Shown here: one piece after another, positions 12,240-22,296 of the stretch
How positions within the stretch are numbered: position 1 is the stretch's first letter
Layout of the letters: every line of letters starts with the position of its first letter
Source of the DNA: Crotalaria pallida
Taxonomy: Eukaryota; Streptophyta; Magnoliopsida; Fabales; Fabaceae
NCBI GenBank assembly: GCA_037953625.1
Contig: CM075652.1
Location: 10,188,501 to 10,252,500, forward strand
Length of the DNA stretch: 64,000 nucleotides
Direction: 5' to 3'
Made by a program: the position numbers and the translations under genes
Notes under the pieces: generated by a model
Database searches by the model: none
Told to the model about the DNA's origin: nothing
What the model saw: only the letters and a program-made list of their open reading frames with translations

Positions 12240-12749
12240 TATGATGTCCTAGACGGTGAGGTCCTCCAAGGGTTAGGGAAGAAGACCTTCAAAGGAGCCT
12301 CTGTCTAGGGTTTATGTGTGATGTTTGGTGGGAGTCCTCAAGTGGCTAAGGAGAAAGCCAAGAAGTAACCCTAATCACTGGTGTGAGGGTGACAATTAGG
12401 GTTAGAGGACGTACCTGAGCCCCATGTAGTACGGAGCTACTTATAGGGGGGAGCTGGTTGCCCTAATGGGCTTGCTTTAGGCCCAAGTAGGGCCAGCCTG
12501 TACTGAGCTATGAGTGGATGAGTTGTCCTTGTGGATAAGGTGAGACACGTCATCATGTCCTTGGTGTCGGACTTTGGGAGGTGTCGGACAGGGAAGTCGG
12601 ACCTGGGTAGGAGTATGAGATCGGCCCGTATCTGGTATTTGTTCGGCCGTTGAGCCTTGAGCTTGGCCCAACACACAGAGGGCTTCTTATAGGGCCGTGA
12701 GGCCTTAGGCAAGGGTTCTGAGGACCTCGGCTAGGCCGAGTCCACCACA
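12240..12749 (-). repeat. 3' LTR of the Tat-like element
   Basis: 510 bp, nearly identical to 20232-20748 over its whole length, with scattered substitutions and a short indel around 12380-12390. It begins TATGATGTCC where the partner has TGTGATGTCC, so the terminal TG is mutated here. It ends CCACCACA. Confidence 0.9.
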
Positions 12750-12905
12750 TAAGCCCCCCAGCTCGGTCAAGGCTATCTGAGCCTTGTTCCGAGGTCTTGG
12801 TTTAGGTCCTTTTCCCAAATCCACCACATAAGAGCCGAGTTCACCACATAAGCCCCCCAGCTCGGTCAAGGCCATTTGAGCCTTGTTCCGAGGTTCTAGG
12901 GAGTT
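12735..12905. repeat. Tandem duplication beside the 3' LTR
   Basis: The end of the LTR plus the adjacent purine-tract region (ACCACATAAGCCCCCCAGCT, continuing CGGTCAAGG...) occurs at about 12744 and again at about 12845. The second copy has a few substitutions. On the minus strand the tract reads AGCTGGGGGGCTTA, a plausible polypurine tract, so the element carries two candidate tracts. Confidence 0.8.
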
Positions 12906-13429
12906 CGGACGATGAACTGCCGAGAGCTGGATCCAGCTGTCTCTGAAATGTCCTTTCATCATGATGGAGCAGGTCTGAGAGCTATTCTTTCGCCTGCTCC
13001 GAAGTGACGCTTGCATTCTCGCATCTGACACGTGTCAGAGATTCCACCTAACGAAGCATCGCCATTACTGCGACGTTGCTCGAGGTTCGTGATTCCAGCT
13101 GTTATGCGCCACGTGTCTCGGTACTTGTGGCTGGATACTGGGTTGGGCCTCTTGGGTCAGGCCCATATTTCGAAAGTGGGGGGAAAACGGTTTCCCTTCT
13201 CCTTCTTTGACTCAAAACTGCCAAAACTGTTCCTCTCTCTCTCACACGAATCTCGTTCTTTCTGCACCCAGTATCATTTTCTTCCTCTCCCACTCGTTTT
13301 TCCTTCTCTGCAACTCCTTCTCTCCCAAAACCAAAACCGTACCTCCATTACTGCAACTCCTTCTCCCTCTTCTCTTCAGGAGTCGTCTGATCTTGCAAGC
13401 TTTATTCTTCTTCACATTATCCTCTCAAG

Positions 13430-13703
13430 GTACAGCTTCTTCTTGCTCCTCTTTTCATTATTTTCTTCTTTTCTTCAGCTTTTGGTTCTCTGTATTGGCC
13501 TTCGAGGGAGGGATTAAGAACTTTTGGGTTTCCTGTTTATGTTTTGTTTTATGGTGTGCATGAGGAGGGTTGATACTTTTCGTTTATGGGGTGTTTTTTC
13601 TGGGTTTTGGGTTTGTGATCTTGGGGATTGATATTGGGAGTTTCTGGTGTTTCTGGGTTTTTTTGGAGGGTTTTTGATACTTGTTTTTGTCTTTATTTTT
13701 CAG
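13430..13703 (+). other. Probable 5'-UTR intron of the antisense gene
   Basis: CTCTCAAG|GTACAG at 13430 and TTTATTTTTCAG| ending at 13703 make a good plant intron pair. The intron is T-rich, and the first coding ATG lies 28 bp after the acceptor. No cDNA evidence is available. Confidence 0.5.
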
Positions 13704-13731
13704 AAAACCAAAGGAGTAGATTGGGTTCAGT

Positions 13732-16046
13732 ATGAGTAGGGAATGGTTTAGGAAATGGGCTGGGGTAGTCTCCCTGTCATCTAGCAGTAGTGAGGAGGAG
13801 GACGGCTCTTCCTCCTCGTCCTGTTCCTCCACGGAGGTAGACGAGGCGCTCCGTCGCCAAAGGGAATATAGGCAGAAATATGAGAGACGGGTTCTGGAGG
13901 TTGATCTCGTTGAGGTAATCTATCCTCGAGATTGGGAGGAGAAGAGGGAGTGGATACGACAGTACGCCTGGGCCGAGTTTGTTGACGGTAGGGAGCGTGC
14001 CGACTTCGAGAGGATGGAGAAAGAGGGGATGTATGAACGGGGGGTACCTGTGGTAGAGGGGAGATGCTCGCCCCTCGGAACAACTTCGAGGGGGTTTTCT
14101 GGGGGGTTATTTTTTGTAACCCGTAGGACTAACACCGAGCTCCCCTGTTCTTCCGCAGGTACCATGCCACCCAGAAAGTGCATCAGCCGACCCGAGCTTT
14201 ATCCTACACCTACCGATGCCGATCAGTACGAGTGGATCGATGTGGAGCCCAAGGGAGTTCGGTCTAGCTTAGACTCCGAGGACAAGCTTGCCGAAGTAAG
14301 GAGAGTCGTGCTGCCCTGCCCAGGGGACACCACCGGGACTTCTTACGAAGTACTCCCCTGTTCGGCAAATGACAGAATATGTAGCCGAACTGACAACAAC
14401 TCATTCTTCTTCTATGCCGACCTGATTCACAATCTCGGCGTGACCCTCCCGTTCACCGATCTGGAAATGAGGGTCTTGAACGAGCTCGGACTTGCTCCTT
14501 CACAACTCCACCCCAATACTTGGTCGTTTCTCCGGGCATTTCAAAAGTACTGTGGAGCCAAGGGGTTGGTGTGCACAGTTCGGCTTTTCCTATGGATGTA
14601 CAACCCGTTCGTCAGTAATAAAGACGGGGTCACTGGTCGCCTTTGGGTATCAGCCAAAGCCCGAGGTCATTGTGGATTGTTCGACATGTTCACGGATTCC
14701 TGGAAGCACTTCAAGCCCAAGTTTTTTAAGTACAAGTATGTTGGAACAGGGCTGCCTTGGTTCCGATCTGAGACGGGTCCGAGGTTTCCTCTGGAGTGGA
14801 CCCCGGAGTTATTCAATCGCCATATCGGCACGCCACAGCGTTGGTCAGGCGCAACACTTGACGCCGACGAGGTCGTGACGGCCCACCATTTCCAAACCAA
14901 ATATCGAGCTCGGAAATTCCAGCTCGACATTGGAGTTTTCATGAAGTGCCCTGATAATGAAGTCTTGGCCAAAATTGGTAGTTAACTTTACTCTTGTACT
15001 TGTACGTTTTCTTTCGACTTTCTTATTGATTCTCCTTTATCCTTTTGTTTGCAGAAGAACATTGGTCGGACATGTCGTCCAGAGCGCTCAAAGCATCCCT
15101 GGAGGCCCAAAAGAGGAAGAGGGCTGAGAGTTCTTCCACTAAAAACGTGTCTGGCGAGGTTTCAAATGACAGCACCTCTACCGATTCGGGTCCCCTTCAA
15201 CCTACTCCACCTGCTGTGATTATCGCCGCTCCTCCTCCTCAGTCTCCAAGCCCGAGTACCGAGGTCATTGTTGCTGATTCCCCACCTTCATCAGGCTGTC
15301 CGAGGAGAGGAACTGATAGTCTTCCGAGACCGCCGACCAACATCGTCAAGCCTTCAGTTAAAGATGCTCTCATAAAGATGTTGGGGGCCGAGTGGAAGAA
15401 GATGGCCGAGGGGTTGGCTTATCACTTGAAGAGGTCAACAAACATTTTCAATGTGTTGGCCGAAGTTGCTGATGACGTGGCAGAAGGCGTGTCGCCTGCC
15501 AAGAAGAGGGCCCGATCTGATATGGTGGCTGAGGTGGCTGAGCTGAGGAATAGCAAAAACTCGGCCGAGCAAAAGTTGGCCGAGCTGGAAGAGAAGCACC
15601 GCCAGCAAGTGGAGGAGCTTCTGAAACGTCATAAGGAGGCCCTGGTTCAAGCAAAGGCAGATGCCAAGGAGGCTGGTCGGCTGGAAGGCCTGGCCGAGGT
15701 AGAGAAGGTGAGGACCCTGCTGAAAAGAAGAGCTGCTCAAGCTCTTAAGCACAAGATAGCAGCATCCAAGGCAGACTTCAATTTCGAGAGGGCGGGGAGC
15801 AAAATTTTTGCTGGAGCCGTAGAGCAGATTCTCCACTTGAACCAAGGGCTCCGAATTCGGGTTGTTGGCGCTTCCGCCGGGTTCGGGGTGGAGAATGGGA
15901 AGATGGTTGATTATGATAAGGATGGGGTCGAGGTTGACCTCAATCAACCTGAGGAGAACCTTCCCAACCCCTTGGTGGAAAAACCGGATGAAGAGTTCGA
16001 CCCGAGCTCGGTTGTCCTTTCCGACATTGAAGATGAAGCAGCATAA
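13732..16046 (+). CDS. Antisense gene of the Tat-like element (transposase_28-type domain plus coiled coil)
   Basis: Joining 13732-14977 to 15055-16046 across a 77-bp GT-AG intron (ATTG|GTAGTT ... TTTGCAG|AAGAAC) keeps the frame and gives 745 aa. The N-terminus is acidic and Ser/Glu-rich. Residues about 220-350 (NSFFFYADLIHNLGVTLPFT, RAFQKYCGAKG, FLWMYNPFVS, SWKHFKPKFFKY) look like the plant 'putative gypsy-type transposon' domain (Pfam Transposase_28), known from extra genes of gypsy elements. The second exon has a Pro-rich linker, a basic KKRARSD stretch, a long Lys/Glu/Ala-rich coiled coil and an acidic tail (SDIEDEAA). It runs opposite to gag. Its function is unknown; the layout suggests a nuclear or DNA-associated accessory protein, but that is inference. 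Both exons are open. Confidence 0.75.
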
Positions 16047-16153
16047 GTCCCTTATGCTGGGCGGCTTGCGATTTGTCTATGTTTTTTGTATAACATGTTT
16101 GACAATGTTGGATTGTATTTTATTCTGCTGATTGTGTACAACATTTCATTTCA

Positions 16154-16629
16154 ATGCAAGTTTATTTCAATTTTAACTTGTTGCATGTTGTCATTTTTAT
16201 GCAAGTTCTGTACTTTAACTTGTTGCATACGTATAGAGTCCGAGGTCATTTTTATGCAAGTTTTTTCTCTAACTTGTTGCACGAATGCGAGTTTATTTAA
16301 CTCGTTGCACGTTTATTCTTTAGACCTCGGATCCGAACTCGTCTTCAGAAATGCAAGTTATCCTCTGTTTAACTTGTTGCATACTCACGGTGTCCGAGGT
16401 CACTTTTGTGCAAGTTATTTCTTTGACTTGTTACACAAATGCGAGTTTTATTTAATAAACTCGTTGCATGCTTGCCAAGGATACCTCGGATCTGAGCTTG
16501 ACTCGATGTCGGATTATCAGGTGAATTTACGCTGTGAAAAACGTAAGTCTTTGAGACTTGTTGCATTTTGTTTAAATAACCAAGTAAAAATGTTTTTGAG
16601 AATACAAGTCCTTTTTGACTTGTTGTATT
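16154..16629 (+). repeat. Ordered array of nine imperfect stem-loops
   Basis: Units shaped ATGCAAGTT-loop-AACTTGTTGCAT lie at 16154-16186, 16199-16228, 16254-16282, 16285-16310, 16350-16382, 16407-16437, 16438-16470, 16542-16565 and 16602-16629. Units four and seven use the compensated stem GCGAG/CTCGT. Two larger arms, TCCGAGGTC and (G)ACCTCGGA, enclose units 3-4 (16239-16331) and units 6-7 (16393-16490), giving a tandem double-hairpin unit of about 154 bp. It lies directly after the antisense gene's stop codon, probably in its 3' UTR. Confidence 0.8.
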
Positions 16630-17681
16630 CGGATTTGATCGGGTTTAAAAAATTCGGCATAAAACTTAATTATGTTGAGCTAGGATAACTCAGTAAGTGC
16701 AATAATCTTATAAGTTTTCCTCTGAAAAAAGGTACTGTATATAAGGGCATACGGTAGGGATCTCGGATTCACCCACCTTAGCCAAGGTGGGTGTCCTCGT
16801 CCCCGATGTGAAAGAGGTTGTTGAGTGAAGTTATGTGAGAACATTTCACAGCAAGCTGTACTTTACCGGGTGTCCCTTGTACACTGTGCATATGAGCCGA
16901 TCTTATCTAGAAGACGTTGACTGTACATAGCGCCATGCAACATTTAGGTGGCTAGTGCTAAATGAGAAGCTAGTACGTACATATATAAAACTGTGGCACT
17001 TGAGTATGAGCAAGTTTGTACTTTTCATTAATCATATACATGAGTACATTGCCTTTCGGGGAATTGCAAAAGTGAATATATCACAGTGGGACAGAATGTG
17101 ACTAGGGGAAGCGAATGTAAAAACATGAACAGAAATTAAAATTAAACCTAAACTTTAGCTGGATGTGTTAGTGACAGTTGATGATTTCCGAGGTAAACCT
17201 AATTGAAGTAGGTTCTCGGCTTTGCAGAGTTCTGGGGATTCTTGAGCTCGGTTCCTTCGAGGGTCTCCCAGAGTAAGTTTCTGAAACGCCTCTGTTGGGG
17301 CCCTTTTAATTCTGAGCGCATTTTCAGGAGGTCTTCTCCTCGTCCTGGTAGTGCTCGACCGAGGTGAACCGATGAGAGATACCGAGCTCGGGAGTTTTGC
17401 AAAAAGCATATTTTTTGATCTTGAAATACCAGAGCTCGGGAGTTTGGGGAGCTCGGCTCAAGGAGTGAATGAGGAACTCACTTCGGCCCTTACCTCGGGC
17501 CAAAACAAAGCTGAGGGCGGGATCTTCAACAGTCAAATAAATGAACAAATTCTCCCCCTGTGGAGGGCTGGAGAGAACTGGAAGGGAAGAGAGATTTTCC
17601 TTTATTGCACCTTGGATTTCTTGGGGGATGTTGGTACCTACTTTGACAGCCTTGTAAGGCTGGAAGGATCAAGGGGGATTG
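16630..17681. other. Non-coding internal region of the Tat-like element
   Basis: Here a complete Tat element would carry RT, RNase H and integrase. I see none of their motifs on either strand. The sequence is rich in GAGCTCGG/CGAGGT words also found elsewhere in the element. There is no credible reading frame. Confidence 0.6.
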
Positions 17682-20177
17682 CTAACCATCCCCCTCGAGG
17701 GGAGGACCTAAAAACATCTTGTCTGACCTGACATCAGCCAACAGAACTCTCCCTTTTGCCAATGTCTGATCGGTGAGATCTTTCTGTTTCTTTTTTACTT
17801 CCCGTAGGCTCGCGTTGTAGCAGAGCCGGGCTCTCACTTGGTCGGCTTTGACTGTGACGACCTTGTCGTCAGAACCGACGAATTTCATCGCTAAGTGAAC
17901 CGTTGAAACCACTGCCCCAAAAGCCTGCAGGCAGGTTCGCCCTAGTATCACATTGTACGGGGATTCAGAATCAACCACTAAAAACTTGATGATCTCCGTT
18001 CGGGCCGAAGGATGGTTGCCTAAGGTGACCGGGAGATGGATGGCTCCAAGGGGGCGAATTGTCTCCCCTGTGAAGTTGATGAGATTGCCTTCAAATTGCA
18101 CGAGGTCGGCTGACCTCAGCTTCAGTGCTTGAAATGTATGAAGAAAAAGAATGTCGGCCGAGCTTCCTTGATCAATGAAAACTCGGGCGACTTCAAAATT
18201 GCCGATCAACGCCGTGATCACCATAGGATCATTGTGATCCGGGATGACGTCTTCCATGTCTTGGTCAGAAAAAATGATGGGGATGCTCCGAGATGGTTTT
18301 TTATAGACGATTTTGTGGTGAACAGCCAAGACCTGATTGACGTACCTCTTCCTTTCTGCCCTCTTCTCTCTGCCACCGGCAAAACCTCCCGAGATAGTTT
18401 CAACTCGGAAATTTTCCGGCGACTTGTCCAGATCTTGTACCAAGACCATATTTACCCGTTGTGGCTCTTCCTCCTTCTTTTCTGGGGACGGGTCAGCTTT
18501 GGCTTTCCCTTTGTCGTTGTCTGGGTTGCGAGACCTTCTTCGGCCTCTTCTCTCCACCGCTTCTCTCACATACTGTTGCAACTTCCCCCTTCTCACCATG
18601 TCTTCGATAACGTCTAGAAGCCAGGTACACTGATCGGTATGGTGACCATACCCGTCGAGGAAGTTGCAGTATTTAGACCTGTCCCTGATATTACCTTGGT
18701 TTCTGAGGAAAGGTGGCTGAGGTACGCTCCTGAGTTCGGTTTGCATGGTCTCTCTCCAGACTTGTGACCTCGGGACCATCAGGGGGGTGTAAGAATCATA
18801 CTTAGTAATGTAAGGACGTCGGCGGTTATCTTGTTGGCCGACGTGAGGGCGACCTCGGTCTCCTTGGTCTCCTTTTCCTCCTCTATCATCCCTGTTACCG
18901 CGAGGGCGACCTCGGGGGAGGGTACTTTGCGAAGCGGCTTGAGCGTTTTCCATCCTATTTGACAGTCCTTTGTTGAATTCTTCGAGGTTGATGTACTTGT
19001 TGGATCTCTGCCTCAGTTCGGCCATATCTCTCGGCGGCTTCCCAATCAATGAGTCTTTGAATCCTCCCTCGGCCAGGCCTTGAGTCAGGAGGAGGACAGC
19101 CACCTCGGGAGATAGATTGGGGACTGAGCTGGATTCGCTGTGAAACCTGTGCAGGTAAGCACGCAAAGATTCCTCTGGTTTTTGCGTCACTGTTGTTAGC
19201 GTGTGGTCCGATCAGGGTTGCACACAGCTAGCAGTGTACCTGTTGAGAAAGACTCGCTTCATTTCTGCCCAGTTGTTGACAGAATTCTTGGGTAATGTTG
19301 AGTACCATCGGAGGACCGGGGCCTGGAAGGTCATAGAGAAAGCTCGGCACTTGAGCCGATCTCCTCCACCATGGAAGTTCACAGCTCCCTCATAAGAAAG
19401 GACATGCTCCTGAGGGTCTGTGAGGCCATTGTATCTGGGGATGTTGTTGGGTCCGAGGTACCCAGGTGGTGGTTCGTAAGCCATGACAGCTGGTGTAAAA
19501 GGGTGTCCAGGATGGGAATCATCTGGATCAGGTTGTTGCTGGTCAGGGGGTGGTGTTTGTGTAAGTTGTGTGACGGCAGTAGGCGATGTTGTAAAGGTTT
19601 GCGGTGTCAATGGGGGTAGTGTTGGTGGAAGAGGTGAGGGAGGAGGAAGTTCGTTTTGGGCTGGAGCTTGAACAACTGCTCGTTCAGCCAAACGTTGCAT
19701 AGTAACTTGCTGAAGATCTGCGGTGGCTTTACCTTGCTGTTCTACGATCCTCATCTGTTGTCTCATCAAGGACAAGAGCTCTGCATCTCGAGAGAGTGAA
19801 GATTGACGAGAGTGAGAGCGATGTGTAGTGCTGACAGAGTGGGCACGTTCGCCATGGTGGCGGTGCTGTTCTGTGTTGGTTTCTCCGAGCTCGGAGCGTA
19901 GCTGCACGCGCCGACCACCTCCCTGGTGCTGAGTTGGATTTGCAGTGTCTCCGGTGTGGATGGTGTACGGTCCACTGTGGATGTGCGTGAACTCTGGCGG
20001 TGGAGGTCGCGGTGGAATCGGGGGTGGTGGCGGGGGAGGAGGTGGAGGTGGTGGAGGGGGTGGTGGTGAGGACCTTGCTGCCCTATTGGCTTCAAGATGC
20101 AGGCTCAGGTCCTCAGTTGACGGCACCCTTCTTGGACGCCCCCTCCTCTTCCTCTGAACTGGTTGTGTCTCAGACAT
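17682..20177 (-). pseudogene. Gag-protease of the Tat-like element, one in-frame stop
   Basis: One frame from ATG at 20177 to the stop at 17682 gives about 831 codons with a single TGA at 19212-19214. The order is: a Lys/Arg-rich start, a polyproline run (about residues 40-65), a Gag core (PPGYLGPNNIPRYNGLTDPQ, RWYSTLPKNSVNNW, then ESLRAYLHRFH after the stop), an Arg/Gly-rich stretch and a knuckle-like CNFLDGYGHHTDQC. An aspartic protease with active-site FIDQGSSADILF and the closing ILGRTCLQAFGAV follows. The knuckle lacks a CX2C pair, as I recall is usual in this group. Translation ends shortly after the protease with no RT behind it. The stop fits a CpG transition. Confidence 0.85.
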
Positions 20178-20212
20178 GGTAGAATCTTTTGGGTGAGGAT
20201 GAAGTTTCTCTT

Positions 20213-20230
20213 TCCCCACAGACGGCGCCA
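20213..20230 (-). other. Primer-binding site of the Tat-like element
   Basis: TGGCGCCGTCTGTGGGGA on the minus strand, one base inside the 5' LTR. PBSs beginning TGGCGCCGT are typical of the Athila/Tat group. I do not assign the tRNA. Confidence 0.8.
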
Positions 20231-20231
20231 A

Positions 20232-20748
20232 TGTGATGTCCTAGACGGTGAGGTCCTCCAAGGGTTAGGGAAGAAGACCTTCAAAGGAGCCTCTGTCTAG
20301 GGTTTCTGTGTGATGTTTGGTGGGAGTCCTCAAGTGGCTAAGGAGAAAGCCAAGAAGTAACCCTAATCACTGGTGTGTGACACCAGTGTGACAATTAGGG
20401 TTAGAGGACGTACCTGAGCCCCATGTAGTACGGAGCTACTTATAGGGGGGAGCTGGTTGCCCTAATGGGCTTGCTTTAGGCCCAAGTAGGGCCAGCCTGT
20501 ACTGAGCTATGAGTGGATGAGCTGTCCTTGTGGATAAGGTGAGACACGTCATCCTGTCCTTGGTGTCGGACTCTGGGAGGTGTCGGACAGGGAAGTCGGA
20601 CCTGGGTAGGAGTATGAGCTCGGCCCGTATCTGGTATCTGTTCGGCCGTTGAGCCTTGAGCTCGGCCCAGCACACAGAGGGCTTCTTATAGGGCCGTGAG
20701 GCCTTAGGCAAGGGTTCTGAGGACCTCGGCTAGGCCGAGTCCACCACA
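20232..20748 (-). repeat. 5' LTR of the Tat-like element
   Basis: 517 bp with intact ends (TG...CA on either strand). It matches 12240-12749 throughout. The near identity indicates a relatively recent insertion compared with the copia element at 44652-53304. Confidence 0.9.
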
Positions 20749-20753
20749 CCACC

Positions 20754-21156
20754 CATCGACGTAGCACCATAATCACTAATCGGAGCGCTTCTAAGGGGAC
20801 TCGACCATTCAATTGATCTCTCAAAGCCAACAGATAACAACTAAATCTCTCCAAGCTACATTGGCACTTATACACATGCTCACAACCACAACAATTCAGC
20901 TCACGCGGTCGGCATCCCATATAATTGTTATTGAGATTATAAAAAGTGTTGACTTAATATGGGTGATTTTGAAAGAAAAAAAAGTAATTAAATATTATTA
21001 GAAATTGAAAAGAAATCTTACAAATAAGACCATATTTCTTTTATAAAAATCATACAAATAAGACCAGAACACATTAAATGATACTCCCTCCGTCTCTAAT
21101 TATAGGGCACTTTTAACCAATTCACACAGATAAAGAAAAGTAGTTAAAGATAGTTA
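20754..21156. other. Remainder of the interrupted host repeat, then AT-rich sequence with a Stowaway-like end
   Basis: The host repeat continues to about 20930. A CTCCCTCCGTCTCTAATTAT terminus at about 21085 looks like the left end of a Stowaway-type MITE that has been split by later insertions. A GAGGGAGGGAG at about 22289 could be its right end. Confidence 0.45.
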
Positions 21157-21764
21157 GGCAAAATTACTCCTTTGGTCCCTTAAGTTATTTATTTGTTCTA
21201 AAGTGGTCCCTTAAGTTTTTTTTTGTTCTAAAGTGGTCCCTCAAGTTTTAATAAGTTATCACCGTTAGTCCTTCCGTCAATTTTTCAAATGGGTGCTGTG
21301 GTGGTTACTTCCATGTGCAGTGGCGAAGAAGAACAAGCCACGTTAGCAGTGGCGATGACAGAACTGATCACGGTGGTGAGGGAAATAAGAAGACGGTTCA
21401 GTATGAAGGAGCTGGAACAGAGGAGCCGAGCTTGCCGCCGCTGCACGCCGGTTTTGATTGGAAGAAGAAGAAGAAGAAGAAGAAGAAGAAGAAGAAGAAG
21501 AAGAAGAGGAGGAGGAGGAGGAGGAGGAGGAGGAGCGGGCGAAGTAGGAGGAGAGAGAAAATATAAAGCTTGCCGAAATTTTCACCGGAAAATATGAAGC
21601 TCAGCGAAGAAGATGATCGGAGGAAGAAGATAACGGAAAAATTGACGGAAGGACTAACGGTGATAACTTATTAAAACTTGAGGGACCACTTTAGAACAAA
21701 AAAAACTTAAGGGACCACTTTAGAACAAATAAATAACTTAAGGGACCAAAGAGGCAGTTTTGCC
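21157..21764. mobile_element. Mutator-like long-TIR element, possible Pack-MULE
   Basis: The two arms (21157-21284 and about 21640-21764) are long near-perfect inverted repeats, starting GGCAAAATTACTCC and ending with the complement of GGCAAAACTGCCTC. The flanks are an exact 10-bp direct repeat, AAGATAGTTA, at 21147-21156 and 21765-21774, close to the 9-bp duplication usual for Mutator-like elements. The centre is much more GC-rich, with (GAA)n then (GGA)n. It could be a captured 5' part of a host gene, on either strand. No transposase is present. Confidence 0.75.
21466..21536. repeat. (GAA)n(GGA)n microsatellite
   Basis: An uninterrupted purine triplet tract inside the Mutator-like element. 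Long Arg/Lys or Ser frames read through it on both strands are low-complexity artefacts. Confidence 0.95.
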
Positions 21765-21774
21765 AAGATAGTTA

Positions 21775-22296
21775 TTATTCTTAAAGTTATAAAAAATATA
21801 TATATCAAACTCCCAAAATTACCCTTATATAAAATTAAATACAATCTATATTAATGTACTCCCTCTATTCCTATTTATCTGTCCATATTCAAACAAAACA
21901 CACTCTTTAAGAAATTAAATCATTACTTAGATTTTCAATACATTAATTATGTTTTTTCCACTATAGTCTTTCTCTCTCTGTAATCATTATCTTTTCTCCA
22001 CTAGTTACGTAAATCAATACCCTATTAAATAAGGGTAAACATGAAAAATAACATTTATTACACCATTGCAATCTTCAAAAGGACATATAAAGTGAAACAA
22101 AAAATTTCTCCAAAAAGGACAGTTGATAAGGAACGAAAATAATTGTTATTATTATGAGAAAAGTAAAAAAATTTCTTGTAATGTGGAATATAAAGTAGAA
22201 TCATTAAGAGTATATTTGGTATAAATTATTTAATGTTGTCTGTCTAGATATTATAAAGTGACTTATATTTAGAAACAAATAGAATTGAGGGAGGGA
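21775..22296. other. MITE relics, no gene
   Basis: AT-rich, with a second CTCCCTCTATTCCTATTTAT terminus at about 21860 and a plausible partner in AAAAGGACAGTTGATAAGGA at about 22113. These look like overlapping old Stowaway-type MITEs. Confidence 0.45.

Larger units (their letters stand above)
12240..20748 (-). mobile_element. Non-autonomous Tat-like Ty3/gypsy retrotransposon
   Basis: The 8.5-kb element has LTRs at 12240-12749 and 20232-20748 and a perfect 5-bp TSD, CCACC, at 12235-12239 and 20749-20753. Read on the minus strand it has, in order: 5' LTR, a PBS-like TGGCGCCGTCTGTGGGGA, a Gag-protease frame, a long non-coding stretch, an antisense gene, a purine tract and the 3' LTR. I see no reverse transcriptase, RNase H or integrase motifs anywhere in it, so it would depend on enzymes supplied by a related element. 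Antisense extra genes between pol and the 3' LTR are known in the Tat/Ogre group. The layout also recalls the TR-GAG class of Gag-only elements. Confidence 0.85.

Noticed and set aside
13032..13563. Two overlapping Ser/Leu/Phe-rich frames before the antisense gene
   Set aside because: They are CT-rich leader sequence and cross the predicted 5'-UTR intron; no domain.
16737..16745. TATATAAGG as a promoter
   Set aside because: No transcript unit starts downstream on the plus strand; AT-rich chance match.
21289..21597. Arg-rich or Lys-rich proteins across the GAA/GGA tract
   Set aside because: They are translations of a purine microsatellite inside a TIR element; no conserved domain and both strands are equally open.
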